From the NCBI RefSeq assembly GCF_016908355.1, contig NZ_JAFBDT010000013.1, positions 1 through 64,000 of the forward strand: a stretch of DNA of 64,000 nucleotides, in the 5' to 3' direction. The translations under genes were made by a program, and so were the position numbers. The notes under the pieces were generated by a model. That model ran no database searches. It saw only the letters and a list, made by a program, of their open reading frames with translations, and was not told the DNA's origin. Origin of the DNA: Fusibacter tunisiensis. GTDB lineage: Bacteria > Bacillota > Clostridia > Peptostreptococcales > Acidaminobacteraceae. Shown here piece after piece: positions 39,689-48,882 of this stretch. Positions within the stretch are counted from its first letter, which is position 1. Each line of letters begins with the position of its first letter.

Positions 39689-41338
39689 TTACAAATCAAA
39701 TCCACTGCCACCTATAAATTCTTTTAAAATTGAAATTCTAGGGACAAGTGCATCCTCATCAATTGAATGAAAGTAGCCTAAAAATTTTCTGAGCATATGG
39801 GCTTCAGCAAACTCCGGCTCATCTGGTTTTATATCTTCTAATAAAGTCAGCGCGTGTTTTTTTAGGACAGCCAACTCGTATGGCAAGGACGTGTTAAAAA
39901 CTTCATCCGCCATCTCTTGAAATGGAAAAATATATAACTCTTCACCCCGTCTTACGGAAGGCCACATACCAATGGTTTTTCGAGCTGAATGGCCTCTAAA
40001 TTGGTTATCTCTGACAATGCGTCTCAACAGACGTGTTTGCGTTGTTGGAACTCTATTGTGTTCATCAATGTTGAGTTGCGTTAGGGCACTTACATAAATT
40101 TTAAATTTATCTCTTTTAAATATTTTAGAAGTGAGTTTCTCGTTTAACCCGTGAATGCCTTCAATAATAATCGGCTGGTCTTCCCTAATTTGAATGGGTG
40201 GATTCGGATAAGTCCGCGTACCGGTTTGAAAATCAAATACAGGCAATTTTACCAAATCACCATCTAAAAGCGCCATCAAATCCGCATTGAATTGGTCCAC
40301 ATCCACAGCTGCCAACGACTCAAAATCAAAGTTGCCATTTTCATCTCGTGGCGTCTTTTCGCGATTGACAAAATAATTATCGGTTGAAAGTGTAATTGGG
40401 TCATGATGGTTAACCTTAAGCTGTATCCTTAACCGGTTCGCAAAAGTCGTCTTCCCAGATGACGATGGTCCGGCAATCAGAATAACCCGCTTATTCATTC
40501 TTGTAATTTCATCTGCAATGTAAGCGATTTTCTTCTCATGGAGGGCCTCTGCAATCTGGATTAATTCTCTATGTCGGTTTTCATCTATCAAAGCATTGAG
40601 ATTACTCACGTAACCAATATTCATAATATCTGCCCAACGTTCAGATTCTTTGAAAACGTCTGCAATTTTAGGCGATTCAATAAATTCTGGCAAATCAAAT
40701 GGCGAATGTACTGTAGGGTGCATTAGAATCACACCTTCATCATATTTGATCAGATCAAAATTTTGAATGTAGCCAGTGCTTGGGACCATGTAACCATAAA
40801 AATAATTAACAATGCCTTCCAATTCATAAAGTCTAATGTAATCTTTAGACCGATATTTAAGAAGTTCAACTTTCGAATGCATATTCTGTCTTTTAAATGC
40901 TTCAGAGGCTTCGGAAAGTGTGCTTGTAAACTTTACAAAGGGTAGGTCACGGTCAATGAGACTCTGCATTTTCTCTTTAATTAAAAAATAGTCTTCATGT
41001 GTTAACCGTCTATGGTAATCAAATTCACAGTATAAGCCTTTACTCAGTGAGTGTTCAATTCGGACGCGTATCCCATCAAAACAAGACATTGCCGCATGAA
41101 TCATAATAAAAGAAAGGCCCCTTTGATAAATTCGAATCCCATCGGATTCACTCAAATCCACAAACGACACTTCACAAGAGGGTTCAACTTCTTGTGTCAA
41201 CTCTTTAAGCACATTTCCGCACCGAACAGCAACTACTTGAGGCGCATTGTCCTTAACAACCTCCTTTATTAAGTCTTGATAGGTTGTGCCCGCCTCAACT
41301 TCAACTGTGCCATAAGATTTAAGATTCAATTTAATCAT
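39689..41338 (-). CDS. Nucleoside kinase with TGS domain (uridine kinase family)
   Basis: A multidomain cytosolic protein of 549 residues. The N-terminus (1-65) is a TGS/ubiquitin-like domain (VEVEAGTTYQDLIKE). A ThrRS-like second-additional-domain region follows with CEFDYHRRLTHEDYFLI. The C-terminal half is a uridine kinase with Walker A AGPSSSGKTTFANRL and the DQFNADLMALLDGD, GIHGLN and RRIVRDNQFRG motifs. This architecture is known in Clostridia, annotated nucleoside kinase. I use ATG 41338, seven bases after GGGGGA. It overlaps the HEPN-like gene by eight bases, suggesting coupling. Confidence 0.88.
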   Translation of the reverse strand: MIKLNLKSYGTVEVEAGTTYQDLIKEVVKDNAPQVVAVRCGNVLKELTQEVEPSCEVSFVDLSESDGIRIYQRGLSFIMIHAAMSCFDGIRVRIEHSLSKGLYCEFDYHRRLTHEDYFLIKEKMQSLIDRDLPFVKFTSTLSEASEAFKRQNMHSKVELLKYRSKDYIRLYELEGIVNYFYGYMVPSTGYIQNFDLIKYDEGVILMHPTVHSPFDLPEFIESPKIADVFKESERWADIMNIGYVSNLNALIDENRHRELIQIAEALHEKKIAYIADEITRMNKRVILIAGPSSSGKTTFANRLRIQLKVNHHDPITLSTDNYFVNREKTPRDENGNFDFESLAAVDVDQFNADLMALLDGDLVKLPVFDFQTGTRTYPNPPIQIREDQPIIIEGIHGLNEKLTSKIFKRDKFKIYVSALTQLNIDEHNRVPTTQTRLLRRIVRDNQFRGHSARKTIGMWPSVRRGEELYIFPFQEMADEVFNTSLPYELAVLKKHALTLLEDIKPDEPEFAEAHMLRKFLGYFHSIDEDALVPRISILKEFIGGSGFDL

Positions 41339-42137
41339 GTTTACGTCCCCCTTTCTCTTCAAATTCCGCTTCTAGAAAGTTTAAAATCATATCGTTTATC
41401 TTTGAATATTTGTATCGATCCAACTTTATGTTCATAGACTCCAAACATTCTCTAAAATCATCTAAAATGCTATATGGGTTTCCATATATTTGTTGAATTT
41501 CCTCCATGCTTACACCCTTAAATCCATGTCCGACCAAGGATTCATGTCTAAGCTCAATCAATTGATTCATCTTTTGAGTATTCATGACATCAATTACATG
41601 ATCTATGTTTTTGTCCGGTTTTGCATGCTTTTTGAAATAAGCGTTTAGAGCATACGTCAAATTTCCATTGAAGATTCGATATTGGTTGCGCAATATTCTT
41701 AGAATTTCTTTCTTTTGAACAAACTTCATGTGAAAAGAAAATGGACGATTGTTCATATGAGACCGGATAAACATATACTTGTATATTGCTTCTTTGAACC
41801 GATAAACCCGTCCTAAAAAATCAATATATTCTTCATTAACAATCTGAAACTTCAAGTTTTCAAGCAATTCGGACATTAGCGCATCCGGTTGGCCTTCATT
41901 TAAAGCATCAAATTCCTTTTTTAGTTTGGTACATGCCTCATTTTTAATCATGGCTTCTGAAAGGGTATTAAGCTTTTTTCGAGCTGTTTCAAAATCGAAA
42001 TTCACCGCATACCGGCACGCATCTATAATTACCCCTCCGTTTGACTTTTCAAGTCCAACTTCTTTTAAGACTTCAAATGCCCCACCATAATCATACCGTT
42101 CTATTAATTTTTTTACCACTTGCATGGAATAAATCAT
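41331..42137 (-). CDS. Stand-alone HEPN-domain protein resembling the Csm6/TIGR02710 effector
   Basis: A 268-residue, all-helical protein with no signal peptide. It starts QVVKKLIERYDYGGAFEVLK, like the post-CARF region of Csm6/TIGR02710-type CRISPR ancillary RNases. Its C-terminus has IELRHESLVGHGFKG: R197-x6-H204, with His after the Arg, matches the HEPN catalytic motif R-(N/H/D)-x(4-6)-H. A CARF domain is absent, and no cas genes are in the window. I infer an orphan HEPN RNase-like protein. It is encoded between an RluA-type gene and a nucleoside kinase, overlapping the latter, so it may be part of their transcript. AAAGGA precedes the ATG. Confidence 0.65.
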   Translation of the reverse strand: MIYSMQVVKKLIERYDYGGAFEVLKEVGLEKSNGGVIIDACRYAVNFDFETARKKLNTLSEAMIKNEACTKLKKEFDALNEGQPDALMSELLENLKFQIVNEEYIDFLGRVYRFKEAIYKYMFIRSHMNNRPFSFHMKFVQKKEILRILRNQYRIFNGNLTYALNAYFKKHAKPDKNIDHVIDVMNTQKMNQLIELRHESLVGHGFKGVSMEEIQQIYGNPYSILDDFRECLESMNIKLDRYKYSKINDMILNFLEAEFEEKGGRKHD

Positions 42138-42148
42138 TTAATCATCCT

Positions 42149-43045
42149 TTATGGGTTCATTTTAATAAATGCATCAATTTCACTGGATGGTGCACTATAC
42201 GAAACACCTTCTAAAACCATTCTATAACTGTGTAAAAGTTGTGCGTTTATCGCATTTGTTTTCTGGCCACCATACTTGACATCTCCCACAATGGGATGCC
42301 CAATCCAAGCCAAGCTGGCTCTAATCTGATGGCTTCTTCCAGTGAGCAGTTCCACTTCCAATACAGTATGATGCGACAAATGCTGAATGGGTTTGTACTT
42401 GGTATGGCAAAATTTAGAGTCATCCGAATCCCACTTATAAAGCGTCACTTTATTTCTTTCAGGATCTTTAACCAAGTACCCTTTGACTTCACCAGGTTGA
42501 TCTATATGTCCTTCCACGACGCACAGATAATATTTTTCAATAGCACGATCTCGCATAAGTTCATTATACTTTTTAAGGGCTTCATATGTTTTTGCAAAGA
42601 CCACAAGACCACTTGTGTTTTTATCCAATCTATGGATTGGTGCAGGTCTAAATGTTCGCGTACATAGGGCCTTAAGATAGAACTGAACACTTGTTGCAAG
42701 TGTATTTTTATACTCATCCTTATCAGGGTGCGTTAACATGCCTTTAGGTTTGTTAAGAATCAAAAGCGATGCATCTTCATAAACAATATCTAGGCCAAGT
42801 CGATCGGGTCTAGGAATCTCTTCCTCTCTAATCAATCCTTCCAAGGTCTCATCTGCCAAAAATATCTCTAGCTCATCTCCAAGCTTCAAAAAATAATCTT
42901 CCTTTACTCTTACACCATTTACCTTAAAAACTTTTTTTCGAATCATTTTAAAAATATTGCTTCTCGTCGTGGCGTTTAAATATTTCGTTAAAAAGCGATC
43001 CAATCTCTGTTCCGCTTCGTTTTCGCTAATGATAATTTTCTTCAT
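42149..43045 (-). CDS. RluA-family pseudouridine synthase
   Basis: An RNA pseudouridine synthase. An S4 domain occupies the N-terminus (EAEQRLDRFLTKYLNAT), followed by the catalytic domain. The catalytic aspartate is in HRLDKNTSGLVVFAKT, the RluA/RluC/RluD motif. LLTGRSHQIRASLAWIGHPI and the GDVKYGG segment are typical. The S4 domain makes RluC/RluD-like activity likely, but the target uridine is not determined. Start ATG 43045 follows AAAGAGG; the frame to 43060 lacks support. Its start region overlaps the stop of the acetyltransferase. Confidence 0.88.
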   Translation of the reverse strand: MKKIIISENEAEQRLDRFLTKYLNATTRSNIFKMIRKKVFKVNGVRVKEDYFLKLGDELEIFLADETLEGLIREEEIPRPDRLGLDIVYEDASLLILNKPKGMLTHPDKDEYKNTLATSVQFYLKALCTRTFRPAPIHRLDKNTSGLVVFAKTYEALKKYNELMRDRAIEKYYLCVVEGHIDQPGEVKGYLVKDPERNKVTLYKWDSDDSKFCHTKYKPIQHLSHHTVLEVELLTGRSHQIRASLAWIGHPIVGDVKYGGQKTNAINAQLLHSYRMVLEGVSYSAPSSEIDAFIKMNP

Positions 43046-43056
43046 GAATGCCTCTT

Positions 43057-43905
43057 TCAATAAACAATGGTTAAAACACCATAATCACATACTAATTTAT
43101 ACCCAATTTTTTCATAAAGTCCAATCGCAGTTAGATTTTCAGATACAACAAACAAATAAGACGTTTTCCCCCGTTCCAAAATACGATTGGTTAAGAAAGA
43201 AGAAACATTACGGCCAAGACCTTGTCCGCGATATGCTTTGGAGACATAAATCCCCCCAAGAATTCCAAATCTATCGGTCTCCTCTTCAATTAATCCCTGT
43301 GCAACAATTTTATTCTGATGAAGGTATAATAGATAATTTTGAGAATGAAGCATTTTTTTGAAATCCTTTAAAATGTCGTTAACGGCTTTTACAGGACGTC
43401 CAAAATGTCGTTCCACCTCAATAAAAAATTTTAAATCTTGAAGCAGTTCTTCCATAAACCCATTGGTTTTCTGAGTAAGATGCATGCCATCAACCAACAC
43501 ATAGGCTGTTTCTATCATGGGTAGATTTTCAGATGATTTGCAAATCATCAATTTTGAATGCATCAACTTCATCTCAGATACTGCTCTACACAGCAATCGA
43601 TCTATAGCCTCTATTTGCGACAAAACTCCTTTGATATACTTAGGTTTGTGCAATTTAACTGCTTTTAAGATGCCCAGACTTCCAAGGACCTTTTCATCAC
43701 TATAGTGCATACACAACACTTTCTTATCTGAAAAATAAAACAAACCTCTTAAATCCCCTTCATGCATTTCACCATATAAGGTCCCTTTTAAATTTCCTGC
43801 CTTGAATTCTTCGATGGGTTTTTCCAAATAAACCACTTCATTTTCATAGGTCTTGATGTATTTTACAATTGCATTCAAATCACTGGTTTCCAATTTTCCA
43901 AACAT
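43057..43905 (-). CDS. GNAT acetyltransferase
   Basis: A 282-residue protein with a C-terminal GNAT fold: LGGIYVSKAYRGQGLGRNVSSFL holds the acetyl-CoA pyrophosphate loop (RGQGLG), and NLTAIGLYEKIGYKLVCDY is the final motif. The N-terminal half is helical and less conserved (starting FGKLETSDLNAIVKYI), with a strand resembling a second degenerate GNAT half. The substrate is unknown. An ATG at 43905 after GAGGTG is preferred to the TTG at 43917. It is upstream of the pseudouridine synthase gene. Confidence 0.83.
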   Translation of the reverse strand: MFGKLETSDLNAIVKYIKTYENEVVYLEKPIEEFKAGNLKGTLYGEMHEGDLRGLFYFSDKKVLCMHYSDEKVLGSLGILKAVKLHKPKYIKGVLSQIEAIDRLLCRAVSEMKLMHSKLMICKSSENLPMIETAYVLVDGMHLTQKTNGFMEELLQDLKFFIEVERHFGRPVKAVNDILKDFKKMLHSQNYLLYLHQNKIVAQGLIEEETDRFGILGGIYVSKAYRGQGLGRNVSSFLTNRILERGKTSYLFVVSENLTAIGLYEKIGYKLVCDYGVLTIVY

Positions 43906-44020
43906 AGCACACCTCAATAAAATTGTAACACGAAAGTAATCTGTTTGGAAAGAACAATACTTTGAGAATGAAATGATTTATGATATTCTAGTGATAGTAA
44001 GAACTCAGGAGGCACATAAC

Positions 44021-44497
44021 ATGTTCGAAAAAATAAAAGATTTTCTTTATGACATAAGCGACATTGTTTTATCACTACTCATTATTGCCGTTATTTTTTA
44101 TTCTGTTTCATGGAAGATTACGGATACGCTCAGTGTGGATATGACGTCGCCAAGCGAAACATCTTCTTCAGATGCACCATCCACTGAATCCCCTGTGATT
44201 GTTGTAACACCAGACCCTACAGAACCTGTAGAATCAACTGAAGCAACAACGGTCCCAGAAACAGAACCACCAACTGATGCACCTGAACTCCTGACCTTTA
44301 CAGTTCCCGAAGGCGCAACAGGATATGGCATCGGTGAAAAACTTCAAGCTGAAGGATTCATCACAGATGTGAACGCATTTGTTCAAAGGTTAATTCAAAT
44401 GGGCTTTGACAGTAAACTTCGGTCTGGAAGCTTTAAACTTAGCAAAACGGATGATATGGACACACTTATAAAAGTATTGGCAGGCCAAGGACGCTAA
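44021..44497 (+). CDS. Membrane protein with an MltG N-terminal-type domain only
   Basis: A 158-residue protein: a transmembrane helix (about 15-35), then a low-complexity Ser/Thr/Pro/Glu linker (40-95), and a C-terminal module FTVPEGATGYGIGEKLQAEG to KLSKTDDMDTLIKVLAG. This module matches the LysM-like subdomain at the start of MltG/YceG endolytic transglycosylases, but the catalytic domain is missing, so it cannot cleave glycan itself. It may bind peptidoglycan or mark a sporulation/cell-division role. The start ATG 44021 follows AGGAGG; the frame open from 43973 has no site. A terminator follows at once. Confidence 0.75.
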   Translation: MFEKIKDFLYDISDIVLSLLIIAVIFYSVSWKITDTLSVDMTSPSETSSSDAPSTESPVIVVTPDPTEPVESTEATTVPETEPPTDAPELLTFTVPEGATGYGIGEKLQAEGFITDVNAFVQRLIQMGFDSKLRSGSFKLSKTDDMDTLIKVLAGQGR

Positions 44498-44543
44498 AAA
44501 GCGATCTGAGATGCTTTAAGCGTCTCAAATCGCTTTTTTTATT
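44496..44543. terminator. Bidirectional terminator
   Basis: AAAAAGCGAT-TGAGA pairs with TCTCA-ATCGCTTTTT across a short loop. It ends the convergent genes on both sides. Confidence 0.88.
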
Positions 44544-45267
44544 TTTGTTTCAGCAATTCAATTTCGAAGTCCTCTAGCACTCTATACTGGCCTTCTAGCA
44601 AGAAAGGATCTAATTCTAAGCCACCCATTTGAATTCTTTTCAAGTAAATGACGTGTTTTTCCAAACTTTCAAACATCCGTTTTACTTGATGAAATTTCCC
44701 TTCATATAAAACCACTTGAACAAAACACGTCCCATCTGATTGGGGTTCTATCTTATCTAATATGGCTGGTTTACACATGTAGCCATCATCCAGTGTAATT
44801 CCGGACTCAAATGCCACAACATCTTCAGGCGTCACAAGTGTATTGATTTGAGCCAGATATCGCTTAGGCACATGTTTTTTGGGTGACAATACCTCATGAG
44901 ATAAAGCCCCATCATTGGTAAGAATCAAAAGCCCAACTGTATCTATATCCAATCGGCCAACCGGAAATAAATTTCTATTGACATAAGGTTCATCTAAAAG
45001 ATCCAGCACTGTTTGGTGCATTGCATCTTGAGTTGCACTAATTACACCCGCTGGTTTATTAAGCATAAGTGTGACAAATTTCTGATATACGACGGGGATA
45101 CCATTATAAAGAATCTGGTCAACCTGCGGGTCAACTTTCTCCTTGCCAGATTTCACAACGGTGCCATTCACTGAAACCCCACCTTGCTTTAATCTAACAC
45201 GCATCTCATTCCTAGAGCCTATCCCCATATTGGATAACAATTTATCAAGTCTAATCATTTCTCCCAT
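44539..45267 (-). CDS. RsuA-family pseudouridine synthase
   Basis: A 242-residue rRNA pseudouridine synthase: N-terminal S4 domain (IRLDKLLSNMGIGSRNEMRV), catalytic aspartate in GRLDIDTVGLLILTNDG, and the ending EGKFHQVKRMFES as expected for RsuA (E. coli RsuA modifies uridine 516 of 16S rRNA). The presence of a second related gene at 58228 and a RluA-type gene shows several synthases in this window. AGGAGG lies eight bases before the ATG. It is 12 bases after the RsmF-like gene. Confidence 0.88.
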   Translation of the reverse strand: MGEMIRLDKLLSNMGIGSRNEMRVRLKQGGVSVNGTVVKSGKEKVDPQVDQILYNGIPVVYQKFVTLMLNKPAGVISATQDAMHQTVLDLLDEPYVNRNLFPVGRLDIDTVGLLILTNDGALSHEVLSPKKHVPKRYLAQINTLVTPEDVVAFESGITLDDGYMCKPAILDKIEPQSDGTCFVQVVLYEGKFHQVKRMFESLEKHVIYLKRIQMGGLELDPFLLEGQYRVLEDFEIELLKQK

Positions 45268-45279
45268 TTTTTTCGCCTC

Positions 45280-46602
45280 CTAAAGCATCCGCCAAGACGG
45301 CGGATACATATTTTTCAGAACACCACCTGAAATTTTTGCCCATCCAAGCGGAAATCCATCTGTTGTAACCAAATGGAATCCATCTGTTTTAAAGTCTTGT
45401 ATCAAAGTCTCTCCTTTTAAATACTTTATAACTTCCAAAGAATCTGAAGGGAAATCTACTCTTGGCTCAAAATCTTCTGCCTTCAAATAAAGTGCAAATG
45501 CTTGATGGGGTATAAATTTTTCCCTCTTAATTTCACCCAACAAAAGACCTTCTCTCGCGATTTTCAAGCCTGATAAAGGGAGTTTATGGTCAGGTTTCAG
45601 ATAAACTCTATCTTTAATAACTTCAAAATGTCCAACCGGCGCAGTTTTTTGCATATGACTGTCGAAAAAGGCCTGAAGTTGAGTTGGCGGTTGATTTGCC
45701 TCATAAAACTCTAATTTCACTTCATTAACCATTTCTGTCGTTTCCAGGCATCCAACAAAATGACCTTCTCCCTTGTGTTTATGAGGCCAAATATGCGCAG
45801 ATTCGCCTTCTATATCAATTGGCAGTTCTGGGAACTTGCCCGGCTTGAAAATCGAATAAGACGCTTTTAAGTATGCCATTTGAGTTTCGTTTTCTTCTAA
45901 GGCAAATGTACAAGTTGAATAAACCAAACGGCTATTCTTTCGAATCAAATCAGGGACAGTGTCAACAATTTCCCTTTGCAAGATTTGGCATTGAGATGGC
46001 CCAAAATTCTCCCACGCATGAACAGCTTTAAGATCTTTTTTAAACATCCCTTCTCCTGAACACGGGGCATCAACTAGAACATAATTAAAGCGATTTCCCA
46101 TCACACTGGCGATTCGTTCTGGCGATTCATTTAAAATAACCACATTTCCAAGTCCGAATTTTTCTACATTCCTAACAATGGCCTTGATGCGTTTGTCGCT
46201 GATATCATTGGAAACCAATACACCTTTGGGCCCTATCTTAACTGCCAACTGGGTTGATTTGCCTCCAGGTGCCGCACACAGGTCTATGCATGTACTGCCT
46301 TCAGATGGATTTAAAACTTCTGCTGGCGCCATTGCAGAGGGCTCTTGAACGTAATAAAGGCCTGCATGGTAGTACGGGTGTTTTGTAACTGGATCGTTGG
46401 GGTTATAATAAAATCCACCAGTAACCCATGGTATTGGCATAAGTTTATAAGGAAATATTTCTATGAAATGACTTATGCTTATTTTGGATGTGTTGACTCG
46501 AAGTCCAACGTGAACCGGTTTGTCATAGGATTCTATAAATAAGGGAAAATCGGTCCCCAACTGTTTTTGCATTCTTTCAATAAATGGAATAGGTAATTTC
46601 AT
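45280..46602 (-). CDS. RsmF/NOL1-NOP2-type 16S rRNA m5C methyltransferase
   Basis: An SAM-dependent RNA methyltransferase of 440 residues. Motifs: DLCAAPGGKSTQL (motif I), VLVDAPCSGEGMF with the first cysteine (motif IV), and LVYSTCTFALEENE with the nucleophilic cysteine (motif VI). A PUA-like or RsmF C-terminal domain occupies about 290-440. These features fit RsmF/YebU. It is likely cotranscribed with the RsuA-type gene. GGAG precedes the ATG. The exact site modified cannot be derived. Confidence 0.88.
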   Translation of the reverse strand: MKLPIPFIERMQKQLGTDFPLFIESYDKPVHVGLRVNTSKISISHFIEIFPYKLMPIPWVTGGFYYNPNDPVTKHPYYHAGLYYVQEPSAMAPAEVLNPSEGSTCIDLCAAPGGKSTQLAVKIGPKGVLVSNDISDKRIKAIVRNVEKFGLGNVVILNESPERIASVMGNRFNYVLVDAPCSGEGMFKKDLKAVHAWENFGPSQCQILQREIVDTVPDLIRKNSRLVYSTCTFALEENETQMAYLKASYSIFKPGKFPELPIDIEGESAHIWPHKHKGEGHFVGCLETTEMVNEVKLEFYEANQPPTQLQAFFDSHMQKTAPVGHFEVIKDRVYLKPDHKLPLSGLKIAREGLLLGEIKREKFIPHQAFALYLKAEDFEPRVDFPSDSLEVIKYLKGETLIQDFKTDGFHLVTTDGFPLGWAKISGGVLKNMYPPSWRML

Positions 46603-46623
46603 ATAAGACTCCTGTTATACCAA

Positions 46624-46665
46624 TTGTAATTTCAATGAACATGCTATATAATATCATATATAGCA
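46624..46665 (+). promoter_or_regulatory. Promoter of fba with an overlapping palindrome
   Basis: TTGTAA (46624-46629) and TATAAT (46647-46652) are 17 bases apart. A perfect 9-bp inverted repeat, TGCTATATA-N6-TATATAGCA (46642-46665), covers the -10 and start site and could be an operator. Confidence 0.6.
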
Positions 46666-46724
46666 GGATATTGGTAATACCGCGTTGTCAAGATTTGCAC
46701 TAAATCATAAAAAGGAGTGATCAA

Positions 46725-47660
46725 GTGCCATTAGTAACGACTAAAGAAATGTTTAAAAAAGCCTATGAAGGCGGATATGCAGTTGGTGCATTTAACGTAA
46801 ACAATATGGAAATCATCCAAGGAATCGTTAAAGCTGCTGCTGAAACAAAATCACCTGTAATCCTTCAAGTTTCTGCAGGTGCAAGAAAATACGCAAGTCC
46901 AGTTTACCTTAAAAAACTCGTGGAAGCTGCATTAATTGAGCATCCAGAACTCGACATTGCACTTCACTTAGACCATGGTGAAGATTTTGAAATTTGTAAA
47001 GCGTGTATCGATGACGGATTTACTTCCGTTATGATTGACGGCTCACATCTTTCCTATGAAGAAAATGTTGCACTTACAAAGCAAGTTGTAGAATACGCAC
47101 ACCCAAGAGGTGTTGTTGTTGAAGCCGAACTCGGCAGACTTGCCGGCGTGGAAGATGCTGTAAATGTTAGTGCTGAAGACGCAACATATACCGATCCAGA
47201 TCAAGCTGTAGACTTTGTTAAGCGTACAGGTTGTGATTCTCTTGCCATTGCAATTGGAACCAGCCACGGGGCTTATAAATTCGCAGCAGATTCAGATCCT
47301 AAAATCGATATAGAGCGCTTAAAGAAAATCTCCAATCTAATTCCAGACTTCCCACTTGTTTTACACGGTGCCTCTTCTGTTATTCCAGAATATGTGGCAA
47401 TGTGTAATGCGTTCGGTGGCGACTTAAAAGACGCAAAAGGATGTCCTGAACCAATGCTTAGAGAAGCTGCACAATATGGCGTTTGCAAAATCAACATCGA
47501 TTCGGATTTAAGACTTGCCATGACCGGCGTCATCCGTAAAGAGTTTGCTGAAAACCCAAGCAACTTCGACCCAAGAAAATATCTAGGTCCTGCTAGAGAT
47601 GCTATTTACGGTATGGTTAAACACAAGATTTTAAACGTACTTGGTAGCAACGAAAAATAA
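46725..47660 (+). CDS. fba: Class II fructose-1,6-bisphosphate aldolase
   Basis: The zinc-dependent glycolytic aldolase. It starts PLVTTKEMFKKAYEGGYAVGAFN, with zinc ligands in LHLDHGEDF, later glutamate in VVVEAELGRLAG, and His in AIGTSHGAYK and PLVLHGASS. The dihydroxyacetone phosphate site is in the C-terminal VCKINIDSDLRLAM. Length 311 is normal. The start codon is GTG after AAAAGGAG. It has its own promoter and terminator, so it is monocistronic and a strong central-metabolism marker. Confidence 0.95.
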   Translation: MPLVTTKEMFKKAYEGGYAVGAFNVNNMEIIQGIVKAAAETKSPVILQVSAGARKYASPVYLKKLVEAALIEHPELDIALHLDHGEDFEICKACIDDGFTSVMIDGSHLSYEENVALTKQVVEYAHPRGVVVEAELGRLAGVEDAVNVSAEDATYTDPDQAVDFVKRTGCDSLAIAIGTSHGAYKFAADSDPKIDIERLKKISNLIPDFPLVLHGASSVIPEYVAMCNAFGGDLKDAKGCPEPMLREAAQYGVCKINIDSDLRLAMTGVIRKEFAENPSNFDPRKYLGPARDAIYGMVKHKILNVLGSNEK

Positions 47661-47670
47661 AAAATGCTGA

Positions 47671-47706
47671 AAAAATAGCTGTTCCCACTGGGAACAGCTA
47701 TTTTTA
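47671..47706. terminator. Bidirectional terminator after fba
   Basis: AAAAATAGCTGTTCCCA and TGGGAACAGCTATTTTT form a long near-perfect stem with T-tracts on both strands. It serves fba and the convergent cyclophilin gene. Confidence 0.9.
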
Positions 47707-47719
47707 TGCATTTTCTTAA

Positions 47720-48241
47720 CTACATCTTTTCAGGCTCTGGGTATGTCTCACCAAAAGTCTCAACAGTACCTTTTAAAATACGTTGGTCTTCATTAGGTCT
47801 ATCCCCATATCCTGTTTTAACCTCTGCAATCTCATCAACAACTTCTATGCCTTCGATAACCTTTCCAAAAGCAGCGTATTGTCCATCCAAGTGCGGTGAA
47901 TCTTCATGCATAATAAAAAACTGACTTCCTGCCGAATTTGGATTTTGAGAACGGGCCATAGATAAAACGCCCTTTGTATGCTTTAAGTTGTTCTGAACAC
48001 CATTAATTAAAAACTCACCTTTAATGCCATAACCAGGACCACCCATCCCAGTTCCATCTGGACAGCCGCCTTGAATCATAAAGCCTCTAATGACGCGATG
48101 AAAAATCAAGCCATCATAAAACCCTTTTTGGACCAAACTAATAAAGTTGTTCACAGTATTCGGTGCAATTTCAGGGTATAACTCAAGTTTAATCTGCTTG
48201 CCATTTTCAAGTTCAAATTGAACAATTGGATTCTGTGCCAT
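47720..48241 (-). CDS. Cyclophilin-type peptidyl-prolyl isomerase
   Basis: A 173-residue cyclophilin without signal peptide, so cytoplasmic. Motifs: FHRVIRGFMIQGGCPDGTGMGGPGYG (catalytic Arg in FHRVI; quoted in part), SMARSQNPNSAGSQFFIM and LDGQYAAFGKVIEG. The FHRVI arginine and SQFFI glutamine are kept. It catalyses proline isomerisation in protein folding. It follows the engB-lon-clp group on the same strand. Confidence 0.93.
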   Translation of the reverse strand: MAQNPIVQFELENGKQIKLELYPEIAPNTVNNFISLVQKGFYDGLIFHRVIRGFMIQGGCPDGTGMGGPGYGIKGEFLINGVQNNLKHTKGVLSMARSQNPNSAGSQFFIMHEDSPHLDGQYAAFGKVIEGIEVVDEIAEVKTGYGDRPNEDQRILKGTVETFGETYPEPEKM

Positions 48242-48252
48242 AATTACTCTCC

Positions 48253-48882
48253 TTATTCAGATGTATTTTGTCTTTCCAAATGAATGTCAAACGCATTGAC
48301 TTCAAAAATTTGATTTATCAAATCCCATACTTGGTATTTCCCAGATCGATCTGATGCGGATACAGGGATTATGACAGCCTCAGGCGTCATTTGAAGTTCA
48401 TTACGAATAACCTTCATCTGTTTCGCTATTTGCTGTTTGCCCAGCTTGTCTGCTTTAGTCGCGATAACGATGCCACTAAACCCACTGTTTCTAATCCAGT
48501 CATACATTTGCTTGTCTTCCCCAGACGGTTTATGTCTAATGTCAACCAACTGAAAAACTTCCAACAAATTTTCTCTGGACTGCAAATAAGTTTCAATAAT
48601 TTTGCCCCAAGACGCCTTTTGCGTTTTTGATACTTTTGCAAAGCCATAACCCGGTAAGTCAACAAAACGAAAGAGGCCATCAATATCATAAAAATTAACC
48701 AATTGAGTCTTTCCAGGTGTAGAGCTTGTTTTAGCAAGCCCTCTTCTGTTCAGAAGCATATTGATTAATGATGATTTTCCAACATTGCTTCTTCCTGCAA
48801 AGGCAAGTTCTGGAAGGGCATCTTCCGGATACTGCTTTTTTGAAACAGCACTAATTACAAAACTGCTGTTTTTAATTTTCAT
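48253..48882 (-). CDS. engB: Ribosome-biogenesis GTPase EngB/YsxC
   Basis: A GTPase of the TrmE-Era-EngA-like superfamily with G1 [13 protein letters not shown]2 SSTPGKTQ, G3 DLPGYG, G4 TKADKLG and G5 VSASDRSG. It assists assembly of the 50S subunit. Length 209 is normal. Its start overlaps the lon stop by eleven bases, an arrangement conserved in Firmicutes. GAGGAG precedes the ATG. Confidence 0.95.
   Translation of the reverse strand: MKIKNSSFVISAVSKKQYPEDALPELAFAGRSNVGKSSLINMLLNRRGLAKTSSTPGKTQLVNFYDIDGLFRFVDLPGYGFAKVSKTQKASWGKIIETYLQSRENLLEVFQLVDIRHKPSGEDKQMYDWIRNSGFSGIVIATKADKLGKQQIAKQMKVIRNELQMTPEAVIIPVSASDRSGKYQVWDLINQIFEVNAFDIHLERQNTSE

Noticed and set aside
41331-42137. The HEPN-like gene as part of a CRISPR type III locus
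   Set aside because: No cas10, csm, cas1/2 or repeat array is nearby; neighbours are RNA-modification and nucleoside kinase genes.
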